The notes: generated by a model not told the origin, from the letters alone. A DNA stretch of 64,000 nt from Chamaecyparis obtusa (GCA_027943335.1 BSBK01000525.1:1-64000), one strand, 5' to 3'; counted from the first letter of the stretch, positions 1-11,280 are shown. Numbers and translations are program-made.

Positions 1-33
<33 letters not shown>
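1..33. repeat. (TA)n microsatellite
   Basis: Near-perfect TA dinucleotide run at the window edge. It probably continues to the left. Confidence 0.9.
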
Positions 34-36
<3 letters not shown>

Positions 37-897
37 CGATCGAGTTGGTATTAATTTAAAATGGTGTTCTTGCAGATCTGGTTCCTGCTCGTGATTTGGT
101 TATGGATGATTTGGAGATGAATTTGTAGTAGATTCGATAGCAACTCATGAATTATTGAGTCGAGTCTAGAGACTTGGATTTGGAATGGATCCTATCGAAT
201 CGATTTGTAAAAGCGATTGCTCCAGCACAAGAAGCTAGTGTGGCAATCAGAGATGCATTCTTCCTAATGTGTTCGTGGGATGTATGCGGACCTGATTGCA
301 TTTAGATCTGATTCGAGTGACTTCTTGACTTCTTTGGTCTGAATTGGATGTGCTTTGCTCCTATGGAGTGTAGCAGTGACTTGGCTTGGAGTTTGAGTAG
401 ATTGTGCATTGATCGGCTTGAAGACAAAATCAAGCTACTCTTTGTGTTGTTGTTGAGATCAGATTGTGATGGATCATTAGGATCATCTATCATTTTTTCC
501 ATAGTTTCAAATGAGTTAGATGTGATGTCGAGAGAGTGACCTGTAGAACTTGCACATTGGAGATCCGTAGATCACTATGGTGTTCGTGATGACTTGGGAA
601 AAGTCTTCTTCTTGGTGAACCGAGCTAAGAGACTTAGATTACAAAAAGTGGATCATTTGATGTGACTTATGAGACATTGAATGCCTCTTCACAGTGGGTT
701 CACAGTGTGGTCTATGGTGTTTCTTTACGATTGGGTTCTTGACATAGATCTGTTGATTTGGTAGCCATTGAGATGGATCGATATATATTTGTCGTACGTG
801 GATTGAGATCTTAAATTATTGAGGTTCTCTTTGTTTCGAGAATAGTTTAACATTCTCTACTTAACAAGGCCAACCACGTGAAGGTGGAAGCTCATCT
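34..897. other. No recognisable gene
   Basis: Two short overlapping ORFs lie near 300-540 on opposite strands, with no recognisable domain or codon pattern. I see no repeat, RNA gene or transposon signature here. Confidence 0.5.
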
Positions 898-1004
898 GAC
901 CCCTCCTAGGAGCCTCTTATGACCTTTTACAACATTTTAAGATCTCTAAGATGTATTCTTAGAGATCGTTAAAGGGTCATAAAGGGAATAAGGGGTCCTG
1001 GGGA
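898..1004. repeat. Imperfect palindrome (hairpin-forming)
   Basis: The left arm (TGACCCCTCC... ATGACCTTTTAC) is the imperfect reverse complement of the right arm (AAAGGGTCATAAAGGG... GGGGTCC). The centre is the nested palindrome CTCTAAGATGTATTCTTAGAG without its last base. It ends exactly where the larger foldback at 1005 begins, so it may be a second small element or an extension of the same one. No target duplication was recognised. Confidence 0.6.
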
Positions 1005-1407
1005 CACAACAGCTAAGAGACATAAATGTAGGCATCATGGTCATAATTTTTTGGAAACACAACATAATTGAGTGGTATACCCAGACGATGCAACACAACT
1101 ACTCCTCCAGTTCCAAGTCTACACCACGTAAACAAAACTCAAAGATAAAGAATAAATTTAGAGAGCGCGGGAGGAGAGCGAGAACGACTGAAATAATATA
1201 GGGACCTGTATTATTTTGGTCGTTATCGCTCTCCTCTGCTCTTTAAAATTATTCTTTATCTATGGATTTTGTTTACCGCAGTGTAAACTTGGAACTAGAG
1301 GAGTGATATATAGTTGTGTTGCATCGTCTGGGTATACCATTTAATTATTTTGTGTCTCCAAAAAATTGTGACCATGATGCCTACATTTATGTTTCTCAGC
1401 TGTTGTG
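1005..1407. mobile_element. Foldback/MITE-like element, ~195-bp arms
   Basis: The sequence from CACAACAGCTAAGAGACATA at the left end reappears as a reverse complement ending ...CTCAGCTGTTGTG at the right end. Both arms carry the same landmarks in mirror order: CATAAATGTAGGCATCATGG, GGTATACCCAGACGATGC, AGTTCCAAG, AAACAAAA and GATAAAGAATAA. The turn is at about 1195-1210 (ATAATATAGGGACCTGTATTAT). The arms differ by scattered substitutions and small indels, so the inversion is not fresh. No protein is encoded; small ORFs in the right arm are incidental. It could be a foldback MITE or an inverted-duplication locus that yields small RNA. Confidence 0.75.
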
Positions 1408-2418
1408 ATATCTACATTTATGTTTCTCATTTGTCATGTTTATGTGCATGTTCTTTATGTGTATCTACTAAAAATTCAAAAAAAAATTCAATATCTACAA
1501 TAGCTCTTTGTTAACCACATTTACGTATATGGTCCCAACAAAGTAGTGCACAAACTACACAAAGAAGGCATCACAAAAATATGATTTATGCTTTCACCAT
1601 TGAAGCAATCTTGGCAGCACTAGCTACCTCTCAAGCCTTGCACAAGTTGCACTCATTTCCTACATTAGGTATATATGTAGATGGGGTAGATGTAAATGTG
1701 GTTTGATCGACCCACCGAAAGTATTGACATCCAGTATTTCCTTGACAATACCAAATGTACATCAGTTCTTCATAAAATGATTAGTTGTCACATTATTTTT
1801 AAACATAAAATATAATTACTTATCCAGACCTTTTTCCTATTTGGGCAAACCCAAAATTGATGCCCAAGATTACTTGTTGTGCATGATGTCTTCAACATGC
1901 ATGGGGCAACACCACATTGACACATAGACACATTGACCGAAGTCATCGACGCTATTCCAACAAATATTGCATTGTCATTATTTTTTTCATTCATACTAAT
2001 TATAATTACAATAAAAAAAGAAACATACTAATGTAGACTTGCACATTTTTTGGCTAAGTCGAAGTCTTTGGTTTAAATCACTAGACACTCAAAACAAAAT
2101 GACAAACCAAATACAACCATGCAATTGTAAAGAAAGATAATTTTCTTAATCACGTCACTAATTTGTGCATGTCTACATACTGGTGTCTTTTAAGTGATTT
2201 GATTCTTGTCATGCCCACTACAAATGAGAACAGTCTTAACTAGTGAGGTTGTTTAAGCATATAGAGATTAAATACACTCTTTTAGAATGAAATTTCTCTT
2301 AACAAAATATCAAAGATATATAAGTAGGACATATAAAACAAGGTGAATAAGAGGAGTACATATAAAACAATCATTAGAACATGTCAAACATCTGACATAG
2401 TTATACATTTCATTCATG
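1408..2418. other. No recognisable gene; flank of the CACTA element
   Basis: AT-rich DNA without convincing coding potential. A CACTACAAATG at 2216 resembles the start of a CACTA terminal repeat, but I could not pair it with a matching right end and three-base duplication. Confidence 0.4.
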
Positions 2419-3123
2419 TCATTGATATTCTTCTTCATCTATCTCATCATCAAGATCGTCATCGACGACATCATCACCACCACTATTGTCATCGTCATTG
2501 TCATCACCATCACCATCACCATCATCATCATCATCATCATCGTCATCATCCTCATCAGTAGCAGCATCATCGCCATCTTCTTCTTCATATTCTTCTTCAA
2601 CTAGTTCTCGATTGTGATCTGGTTCTACATCATCTTCCACTCTATCTTCCTCGGTATCTTCTTCCATCACATTATACTTTATTGGCCTTCCTCTTGGATC
2701 ATGTCTAACAACAAATGACCAACCCGGTTTATGTGGAACCTTCGAGTAAAATACCTGCTCACATTGGCTTGGAAGAACATATGGCTCTTCTCCAACTAGC
2801 TCAAACAACCTTGTATTAATCATTATAAATCCATTGTCATGTTCAATAACAGTTCTGTCAAGATCATTTTTATTGAGTCGTACTCTGTACCATTTCACAA
2901 CGAAGATAACTAATTTGAAGGAATTAAAGTCATAGTCAAGTATATCAACCAAAATACCATAGTATCGATTTTGCGACTCTCGAGGATGCAAGTCATTTCT
3001 AGATGAAATATTAGTCACCTGGAACATTGCACTTATCGCAGAATCACAAGTTCTCTTCGTGTCATCCAAATTTTTGATGAAAAATTTATAACCATTGCAA
3101 AACATAGCCTTGTGGTGTTTCAC
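2419..3123 (-). pseudogene. CACTA TNP2 C-terminal region (DUF4216-like)
   Basis: A 234-codon open frame. Residues about 5-150 match the DUF4216 domain that ends plant CACTA transposase proteins: YYGILVDILDYDF, then VVKWYRV, then VLPSQCEQVFYSKVPHKPGW. From about residue 155 the protein is almost wholly acidic (Glu/Asp runs). This tail is the translation of the trinucleotide repeat at 2437-2577, so it may be expansion rather than a conserved domain. The frame starts inside the domain, so it is an exon-like fragment of the transposase at 6586-3482, not a separate gene. DUF4216 has no established biochemical activity. Confidence 0.8.
2437..2577. repeat. Imperfect (CAT/ATC)n trinucleotide repeat
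   Basis: Long imperfect run of CAT/ATC triplets, densest at 2515-2555. On the - strand it encodes the Asp/Glu tail of the CACTA ORF. A + strand reading gives a His-rich ORF, which is an artefact. Confidence 0.85.
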
Positions 3124-3481
3124 CTACAATAATGTCAAAATTGTATAAATTATTGCATCACGAGTTGAAAAACATACGATTGATTAATTAACAAATTTAT
3201 AAGTACTAGGTGATCTCTTAAACTATATGCTAAATCTATTTCCTTTTGTGTAACATTGAGATTTCCATTACGACGAGCTTGTATAACCAATGAAGACAGA
3301 TTCTCATGTTTATCTATAACCATCATGTTGACATCATACAATCCATGCTATCATCCAATCTTAAGTGTTTGCAATAAATAAATGTATTGCATCCCACTCT
3401 TTAGGAGCTGTACAAAAGTAAATAAATGACTTACAACATATTTATTTTGAAGATTCAGAATTAATTTACTACAATAACATC

Positions 3482-3832
3482 TCATAATTTATTACCTTTC
3501 AATTTTCTAAATCTACCGTTGCCCACTAAGTACTCCCCTTCAAAAATTTTAATTGAGTCGAGATCCCAAATGCAATCTATATGTGTCTTTGTTGCAAGAT
3601 TAGAAAGATATTGAGTAACGTACACCATCATCTGGTATACCATATATCCCTCAACTATAGATCCCTCGGGATGTGCTTTTTGTCGTACCAAATCTTTCAA
3701 AAATTTCAAGTGTCTCTCAACCATCCACATTGACCTAGCATGTACAGGTCCACACAATTCAATCTCCTCAACTTGGTGTATGGGGTAGTGTTCTTGTGCA
3801 TTGAAAAAAGCTAGAGGTAAACACTTTTGCAT
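3482..3832 (-). pseudogene. CACTA TNP2 DUF4218-like fragment
   Basis: A 116-codon frame with the hallmarks of the DUF4218 block of plant CACTA transposases: LPLAFFNAQEHYPIHQVEEI, then LCGPVHARSMWMVERHLKFL, then AHPEGSIVEGYMVYQ. In intact proteins this block follows the TNP2 core and precedes DUF4216, the order seen here on the - strand. The frame ends before the next block. A small ORF at 3150-3341 lies between the two and may be linker sequence. The domain's role in transposition is not established. Confidence 0.8.
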
Positions 3833-4211
3833 TTCACAAATTAATTAACAAATTATTTTCTTCTAATATTTTATATCTTCTTTATGGATTTCTTTAAATG
3901 ACAACCACATACAAGGGATTCAAGACATAAATATATAAATATGAGACTTTATAATATATTATTTGTTTGATATATTGAACAAATATCATTGCTTACCTCA
4001 TGTATTTTCCAAGATCATATATCACTTGTTTGATATTATTGTCAAATTTCTCTGGGAGAGATAGGGGTAGCAAATACTACAACAATTGTCAACTGATCAT
4101 TTCATACAATGAAAATTAAATGCAATTACACAAATATATTGTAAATACAAAAGACTATGACTTACCTTGATGAAGGTATGCCAATCATACATTTTCATCC
4201 CTGGCCCAAAA

Positions 4212-5894
4212 TCATTTTTCTTTGATATGAGATTGCTTATATCCGCAACCAATCCTATAGAAAATCAAATTTTTTTGGATCACTTCTTTTATGGCATTAC
4301 TTTGTTGCTCTGTTAATAACCAAGGAAGAGCACTTGCATTAATCCAGTCTCCATTGCTATTTGATTCAATCATATTTTTCATTGCATGATTGAAATCATG
4401 AATGTCACTACAAATTTCGCCAAGTTTTTCTTTATCATGTCTTCCGTCCAATATTTTCCATAATGTCTGTTACATTCTTTCCAATATGCATAGTATCGAA
4501 CAAATGCACAATTTGTAGTTGCTCATTTTAGGGCAACCTACTAAATTCTTTGGGATAACATTTTAGTCCCTTCGAAAGCTGGTTGGTGATGCCTTCACGA
4601 CCTTCAAGATTATCAACTACATAATTAGCCAACAAAACATAATCAAAATATATAATTTTCAAACATCAACCATTAAGTGGAATGATATTACCTTGAATTC
4701 TATTATATTCCAACTGTCATAGGTGAGGTGTCATACTTCGGGGCTTTAATGTAGTCTTTTTTTTCCCATTGAAAATATGTCTTTCTGCACTTCAATACTT
4801 ATGATTTCTGGGGAGGAACTGCCTATACTCATCAAACACCTGCTTTCTTAAACTTTTAGAATGACGAGATTTCATCTTTGGACCACATGTTGGACATGCA
4901 AATTTTACCTTTGTTTGAAGACCTACAAGATAACGATACAATTGAATTAAATATGTATATTTTTAGAATTTGAATTATCACTTACAACTAGAATTCACCA
5001 TAACATACCACATAAATGTATCAACGGTGGAGCATCATGAATTGTCCACACAAGCATTGCATGGAATTTAAATTGCCTTTGTCCAATTGGTCTAGATATG
5101 TCATACATGGTGAAACCATTCCATAACACCAACAACTTGTCAATAAGAGGCATAATATATACATTCATATCTTTCACTTGGTACTTACCTAGTTGAATTA
5201 ACATCAGATAATTATTATGTCCATTTCACTCCAAGACTTATAATTACATGTAGATAACTATAAAATAATAAGATATCTAGAACAATCATTGCCAACATAA
5301 TGTGCTCCCTCTTTATTGACATCCAAAGAGGAAGGTTATTGTTTATAAAAAAAATAGGCCACACCGAGCAAACAGATCTCATCTCTCCATATGGATTGAC
5401 ACCGTCTGCTGCCAGAGAAAGCCTGAGATTTCAAGGTTCCTCTTTAAAGTGTGGTCACTTTTCCTTTATGTCCATAAATGATGAACCATCTGTAGGCATT
5501 CGAATGATGTCATCTTGACTCCTATCGCGTGCATGGTAATCCATAAATTATGCCAAGCTATTGCACCTGAATAATCATTTCAGACGTGGAATGATGAGGA
5601 TGTGACGAAGAACCTTGCGAGGCACCTTTTTTTTATCATTTGATCATCTCGATATCTTCTCATATGGCATTCAGGGCATTTTGTTGCATTTTCATGTTCT
5701 TTATAATAAATAATATGATCTTTGGGACAACCATTTATTGTTTGATACTCCATTCTAATATGTTTCATAGTGGCACATAATTCTCGGTACGAGTGAGGGA
5801 GAACATTTGATGGTGGTAATAGAAAGTCACCTATCAATCTGCAATAAATAATATAAGTCATTACTATAAATAATCTTAATGGTACATGTTTCAC
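4212..5894 (-). pseudogene. CACTA transposase core (TNP2 family), fragmented
   Basis: Several - strand pieces in changing frames reproduce the TNP2 transposase. From N to C: a Cys-containing segment at 5894-5580 (CPKDHIIYYKEHENATKCPEC); the strongly conserved SLAADGVNPYGEMRSVCSVW followed by NNNLPLWMSIKREHIML at about 5450-5300; LWNGFTMYDISRP and AMLVWTIHDAPP at 5204-4995; a zinc-binding-like ACPTCGPKMKSRHSK at about 4900; then LFDTMHIGKNVTDIMENIGR and an ORF at 4451-4212. Several in-frame stops (for example just before the NLRLSLAADG segment) show it is dead. Some breaks could be introns. Confidence 0.82.
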
Positions 5895-6394
5895 TTTTTA
5901 TAAACTATAATGACATATATGACAAACCTTAGCATACGTGACATTGCTATGTTGGATAAACCATTCATAACCTTCAAATTCACCTACAAAAATACAATAG
6001 AGAGAAGAGTAGATTGGGAGCCTTCGTAAAGGGTCATGTCCACCTTCTCAAGTAGAGGTATATCCTAGACATCGTCAATGTCATCCATCATAATCATCAT
6101 CATCAGCATTAGTAGTAGCACCAATACCAAATGTGTCAATGATCAATGCATTCATACCATCATCTTCAAATGTGTTTTTTAGCGCATGATTGTCATCTTC
6201 CATGGGATCATGATATTCAAATTCAATACTCACACCTCCATGTTCCTCTATATTCACACTGGAGAGATCGACCTATATAAAAATGATGATAATCAAACCT
6301 CCTTCCATGGTTCATATGTATATTAATTGTGAAAACAATATAACAAACAACTTACCACTGGATTATAATCAAACCCCCCTTCAATATGACCATT
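5895..6394 (-). pseudogene. CACTA TNP2 N-terminal linker, degenerate
   Basis: Between the Cys-rich N-terminal domain and the TNP2 core, - strand frames give an acidic stretch and then EKVDMTLYEGSQSTLLSILY at about 6065-6010. This resembles the short conserved segment (an E-P-L-Y/F-x-G-S followed by a leucine-rich helix) that precedes the TNP2 core in intact plant transposases. Stops and frameshifts interrupt it. Confidence 0.55.
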
Positions 6395-6586
6395 CTACCT
6401 ACAATGTCTCTTTGTTGTTTTGATTTTGATTCTTCTTATCTTTAAGTCGTTACAACTCTTGCATGGACAATAACATTTGTCATCACCTTCTCTTTGAAAG
6501 TTAGACAACAATCTAGCGATTGTCTCCCTATTTTGATTGAATTCTCTTGTATTATCTGACATGATCCTTAATGTGTATATCTGCAA
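6395..6586 (-). pseudogene. CACTA transposase-associated domain (N-terminus)
   Basis: A 63-codon frame ending in a CYCPCKSCNDLK motif preceded by a helical segment (TREFNQNRETIARLLSNF). This fits the small Cys-rich transposase-associated domain that starts many plant CACTA transposases. It lies upstream, on the same strand, of the TNP2 core, in the expected position. It is short, and the usual N-terminal W-M segment is not evident, so it may be partial. Confidence 0.6.
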
Positions 6587-7161
6587 AACAAATTGGAGAT
6601 GCCTCCTTTCATTAGCTTCATGTCACCTTCTCATAGCTTCTCATTTTCTAACAGATTTCGCCAAAGGCTTTGTAGGAAACCAAGTAAGGGGTATTCTTGA
6701 GTTCAAACATATTGAGCTGCTACAACTAAATTATAAATCATAAATTCACTATAAATCAAGGGCCATTATAAATCATGAATTCGCTATAAAATTAATATAT
6801 TGCTCTAGATCTCATATGGACATTTTGTCAAATGGTTGGCATGTATGTTTATTCAAATGAAGTTATATCATTTGGAATGGATATATGATAGGTTGATATT
6901 GAATTTTATGTCCCTATTTGATATAATAGCATCAATATAAAAAAATAGAGCACCAACCAATCAAACAGGGACATGAGGTGCTCAAACAGTGAGCTCATAA
7001 AACAATATATTTAATCTTAATAAAATTTTATAAAACAACATTTATTATGTGAAGTGTTTGATCTCTTTTTATTTGTTTTGTTGTTTCGATATTCACTATG
7101 TGGTACTTCCTATTTATGATCATTTCATGAGGAAATATCTTGATGGCTTGTAGGCTGCAAG

Positions 7162-7269
7162 CTAGGGCATCATGCATTATTTATGAGCTCACTGTTTGAG
7201 CACTGACCAATCAAATAGGGACATGAGGTGCTCAAACAGTGAGCTCATAAACAATGCATGATGCCCTAG
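7162..7269. mobile_element. ~108-bp near-perfect hairpin element, copy 1
   Basis: The left arm CTAGGGCATCATGCATTATT and then TATGAGCTCACTGTTTGAGC is mirrored by GCTCAAACAGTGAGCTCATA and GCATGATGCCCTAG at the right end. A loop of about 25 bp contains CCAATCAAATAGGGACAT. It has the structure of a very short foldback MITE. Confidence 0.7.
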
Positions 7270-8008
7270 TTGTAGGTAGTTATCTCTTCTATAATGATGG
7301 AGGAGTGAAAGGTAATGATCAATGAGGTTGTTTCTATTAGATCATACATTAATACACTTACTATTTGAATTTGAGCTCGGGCATTATGCAATATTATTGC
7401 TACCATTGCATGCTTGCTATTGTTGTGCACCATATATTGTTTTATACATTGTTTATTTCATTGAGACCGTAAGCTTGGCATTTGTAATGTATTTTTTGTT
7501 ATTGGATTAATGCTACCATGTTGTTGAGGTTGTAGATGCATTGAATCACCACTATCATTCTATTTTGATAGCAATAATATAATAAATAGAGAACCCTCCA
7601 ATCAAATAGGGACATAAGTAAGACATTTAATGCATTATTACTTCATCATGATGATAAAAATTTCATTAGCTCAAAGCACATAGAAATTCAAAATAGTAGA
7701 ATATTTTAATCTTTATGAGCTCAAATTAAAAATAGTAAGTGCATTATTTTATTACCGATGTCCCTATTTGATCTAATAGCATCAATATAACACACAGAGC
7801 ATTGACCAATCAAATAGGGATATGAGGTGCTCAAACAGTGAGCTCATAAAACAATATATTTACTCTTAATAAAATCTTATAAAACAACATATATTGTGTG
7901 AAGTGTTTGATCTCTCTTTATTTTTATTATTGTTGATATTCACTATGTGGTGCTCCATGTTTATGATCATTTCATGAGGAAATGCCTTGATGGCTTGCGA
8001 ACTGCAAG

Positions 8009-8116
8009 CTAGGGCATCATGCAATATTTATGAGCTCGTTGTTTGATCATCAACCAATCAAATAGGGACATGAGGTGCTCAAATAGTGAGCTCATAAATA
8101 ATGCATGATGCCCTAG
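8009..8116. mobile_element. ~108-bp hairpin element, copy 2
   Basis: Same arms and loop as the copy at 7162-7269, with a few substitutions (GAGCTCGTTGTTTGATCA in the left arm). It occupies the equivalent position in the second 851-bp unit. Confidence 0.65.
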
Positions 8117-8529
8117 TTGTAGGTAGTTATCTCTTCTATAATGATGGAGTGAAAGGTAATGATCAATGAAGTTGTTGTTATTAGATCATACATTAATACA
8201 CTTACTGTTTTGAATTTGAGCTTGGGCATCATACAATGTTATTGTTGTCATTGCATACTTGTTGCTATTTTGAACCATATATTATTTTATACATTGTTTA
8301 TTTCATTGAGACTGTGAGCTATTGTAGTTGACTATATTCTTTTGGGGTCTGATCTATTGTAGTTGTTTCTTTTTTCTTTGAATCATTGTTTACAATTACT
8401 TTTGATGCAATATTTGTGTGAAGAACAAGAACAAAATGGTGAATGAGTGTATTTGACAAAGATAAACATGACACATTTTGTTGGGCTGATTGAGTTGGCT
8501 TGGTACCATTTACATGGCTTGGCCAGATA

Positions 8530-9045
8530 TTAAACAGTGAGCTCATGAACAATGCTAGTATTAAAGAGTGAGCTCATGAACAATGTATGATGCTCTACCT
8601 TGCAGCCTGCGAGCCATCAAGACATTTCCTCATGAAATGATCATAAATGGGGAGTACCACATAGTGAATATCAATAGAAAAATAAATAAAGAGAGATCAA
8701 ACACTTCACACAATGCCTTGAAGGTAATAGAAATGATGCCCTAGCTCTTAAAGCTCGCAGGTCATCAAGCATTCCAAATGAAAAGATGTAAACAATGTCA
8801 GAATTAAAATGTGAGCTCATGAACAATGTATGATGCCCTAGCTTGCAGCTCGCGAGCCACCAAGACAATTCCTCATGAAATGATCATAAACAGGGAGTAC
8901 CACATAGTGAATATCAACAACAAAACAAATAAAGAGAGATCAAACACTTCACACAATGCCTTGAACGTAATAGCAACGATGCCCTAGCTCTCAAAGTTCA
9001 CTTGTCATCGAGCATTCCAAATGCTAAGATGTAACCAATGCCATT
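8530..9045. repeat. Two tandem ~242-bp units
   Basis: The landmark GAGCCA(T/C)CAAGACA followed by CTCATGAAATGATCATAA occurs at 8611 and 8854, 243 bp apart. Both units continue through GAGTACCACATAGTGAATAT, AAAGAGAGATCAAACACTTC, GATGCCCTAGCTCT and GCATTCCAAATG. The unit is the reverse complement of part of the 851-bp unit at 6890-8340, so the orientation flips here. Confidence 0.75.
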
Positions 9046-9364
9046 ATTAACATTCATATTGTGTCATTAAATCAACAAATGCCATCAAAATGAAATTGAG
9101 GTGCTCAAACAATGAGCTCATAAACAATGCCCTCTTCGCACCACGCAAAAGTGCAGTGCCGTCTTTGCAGCAGCTCTTCAAATTCACAAAAATTACAAAT
9201 GACACTTTCTTTTTCTTTAGTCTTAAAAAAATCTTATAAAACAACATATATTGTGTGAAGTGTTTGATCTATCTTTATTTTTTTTGTTGTTGATATTCAC
9301 TATGTGGTACTCCCTGTTTATGATCATTTCATGAGGAAATGTCTTGATGGCTTGCGAGTTATAA

Positions 9365-9713
9365 GCTAGGGCATCATGCATTATTTATGAGCTCACTGTT
9401 TGAGCACCGACCAATCAAATAGATAAAGCTCAAATGCCTACCTCAAGTGCCAGTGCCCTCTTCCCACATGGTGTCGGCATCTTCGCGCACGCCAAACTTG
9501 AATGTCCTCTTCGCGCCACACAAAAGTGCATGTCATCTTTGCGGCAGCTCTTTGAACTCACAAATTACAAATGACACTTTTCTTTTCTTTTCTTTTTTGT
9601 TTATAACCAAATGGGTGTCACAATTTATGAGCTCACTATTTGAGCACCGATCAGTCAAATAGGGACAAGAGGTGCTCAAACAGTGAGCTCATAAACAATG
9701 CATGATGCCCTAG
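9365..9713. mobile_element. Hairpin element copy 3, interrupted
   Basis: The left arm begins at 9365 (CTAGGGCATCATGCATTATT). After the loop motif CCAATCAAATAG it is interrupted at about 9421 by ~200 bp of sequence that also occurs at 17080-17275. The hairpin then restarts at 9625 and runs to GATGCCCTAG at 9713. This is either an insertion or a recombination joint. Confidence 0.5.
9421..9624. repeat. ~200-bp module shared with 17080-17275
   Basis: Contains CCTCTTCCCACA(T/C)GGTGTC, CGCCAAACTTGAATG, CGCGCCAC(A/G)CAAAAGTGCA and TACAAATGACACTTT, and ends with TTTATAACCAAATGGGTG. All recur in the same order at 17080-17275, and part also at 9125-9215. GC content is higher than the surroundings. No convincing ORF. 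Confidence 0.65.
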
Positions 9714-10124
9714 TTGCAGGTAGTTATCTATTCTATAATGATGGAAGAGTGAAAGGTAATGATCAATGAGGTTGCTTCTACTAGATCATACATTAATACA
9801 CTTACTATTTTGAATTTGAGCTCGGGCATCATGCAATGTTATTACTGTCATTGCATTCTTGCTATTGTTGTGCACCATATATTATTTTATACACATAGAA
9901 CAATAGGTTTGAGGACTTAGACATACGTTCAATCCTTAGTAATGGTTTGGGGAAATAATTACTAGATGAGTGAATACAGTACCCTAGTTTGCATTATTAG
10001 ATGATCTTATTTAATTTGTGTTCATTTCATGCAAAGATACATGTAAAAGAAAATATTTTTTTGCATTTAAAGATTAAATGTATATATATGAAAAATAATT
10101 TGTATATACTATACAAGGAAAATA

Positions 10125-10380
10125 ACTTTCAAAAGAAAATGCAAGAATACAAAAATACATAAGAGGATGAACATAAATAATAAGGGTGCCATACATTGCC
10201 TAAAGTGATGAACTTTTGACCCGGGTATGAATCTAGTGTGCCCCTGTGTGATCTAGAACCTGCAAAGAAAAGAGAGATGGGGGTTAGATAAAAAATATCT
10301 TAGTAATGAATGACATCCTATTATTGATCCTCATCTACAATTATTCATGTGCATAGTTAAGCCATACACTTCTGAAAGAA
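10125..10380. repeat. ~320-bp block, copy A (partial)
   Basis: Shares with 11478-11800 and 15290-15595 the series AAGAGGATGAACATAAATAA (or a variant), ACATTGCCTAAAGT, a variant of GTTGACCC, GATGGGGGTTAGAT and TTATTGATCCTCATCTACAA. It is the most diverged of the three. Confidence 0.6.
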
Positions 10381-10777
10381 AAATGAAGCTCACAGTCTCA
10401 ATGAAATAAACATTGTAGAAAATAATAGATGGTGCACAACAACAGTAAGCATGCAATGACAACAATAACATTGCATGATGACCAAGCTCAAATTCAAAAT
10501 AGTAAGTGTGTTAATGTATGATCTAATAGTAGCAACCTCATTGATCATTACCTTTCACTCCTCCATCATTATAGAAGAGATAACTACCTATAACTATATT
10601 TCATAATTCCTCATTTGAAGTATATATATATCAAGTATAATTATGAGTTTACATCATATATTTAGTCTTAATAAAATCTTATAAAACAACATAAAACTAA
10701 CCCAAAATACTTTGTCTTAATAAAATAATATATTTAGTCTTAATAAAATAATACACTTACTATTTTGAATTTGAGCT

Positions 10778-10883
10778 CAAGCATCGTGCATTGTTTATGA
10801 GCTCACTGTTTGATTACCATCCAATCAAATAGGGACATGAGGTGCTCAAACAGTGAGCTCATAAACAATGCATGATGCCCTAG
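10778..10883. mobile_element. ~106-bp hairpin element, copy 4
   Basis: GCATCGTGCATTGTTTATGA and GCTCACTGTTTGA on the left mirror CTCAAACAGTGAGCTCATAA and ATGCATGATGCCCTAG on the right, with the usual loop CCAATCAAATAGGGACATG. Confidence 0.65.
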
Positions 10884-11280
10884 CTTATAGCCTACAATCC
10901 ATCAAGATATTTCCTCATGAAATGATCATAAACGGGGAGTACCACATAGTGAATATCAACAAAAAAATAAATAAAGAGAGATCAAACACTTCACACAATG
11001 TCTTGAAGGTAATAGAAATGATGTCATAGGTCTCAAAGCTCGTGGGTTATCAAGCATTCCAAATGAAAAGATGTAAACAATGCCAGTATTAAACAGTGAG
11101 CTCATGAACAATGTATGATGCCCTAGCTTGCGACTCGCGAGCCATCAAGATATTTCTTCATGAAATGATCATAAACGAGGTGTACCACATAGTGAATATC
11201 AACACCAAAACAAATAAAGAGAAATCAAACACTTCACACAATATATGTTGTTTTATAAGATTTTATTAAGACTAAATATA
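10884..11280. repeat. ~242-bp repeat, about 1.6 units
   Basis: ATCCATCAAGATATTTCCTC at 10898 and GCCATCAAGATATTTCTTCA at 11141 mark two unit starts about 242 bp apart. The second unit runs into AATATATGTTGTTTTATAAG, which reads the 851-bp unit backwards. Confidence 0.65.

Larger units (their letters stand above)
2419..6586 (-). mobile_element. Decayed CACTA (En/Spm) DNA transposon, coding part
   Basis: Reading the - strand from 6586 down to 2419, domains appear in the order of plant CACTA transposases: a Cys-rich transposase-associated domain, the TNP2 transposase body, a DUF4218-like block, then a DUF4216-like block. The reading frame is broken by stops, frameshifts and probable introns. 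Terminal repeats were not identified with confidence. The family moves by cut-and-paste and leaves 3-bp target duplications. This copy cannot encode an active transposase as it stands. Confidence 0.85.
6890..8340. repeat. Two tandem copies of an ~851-bp composite unit
   Basis: The block starting TGTCCCTATTTGAT... at 6909 recurs at 7760. Each copy runs through the same landmarks in order: ATAGCATCAATATAA, GGTGCTCAAACAGTGAGCTC, AAGTGTTTGATCTCT, GATATTCACTATGTGGT, a ~108-bp hairpin, GTAGGTAGTTATCTCTTCTA, ATTAGATCATACATTAATAC and CATATATTGTTTTATACATT. Copies differ by scattered substitutions. A third partial copy runs 9220-9900. No coding capacity was recognised. Confidence 0.75.

Noticed and set aside
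2343..2561. His-rich ORF on the + strand
   Set aside because: It is the reverse reading of the CAT/ATC microsatellite; the - strand carries recognisable CACTA coding sequence.
7162..7269. Helitron 3' end (hairpin followed by CTAGT)
   Set aside because: The hairpin is far longer than Helitron terminators, and no TC 5' end or rolling-circle replicase was found.
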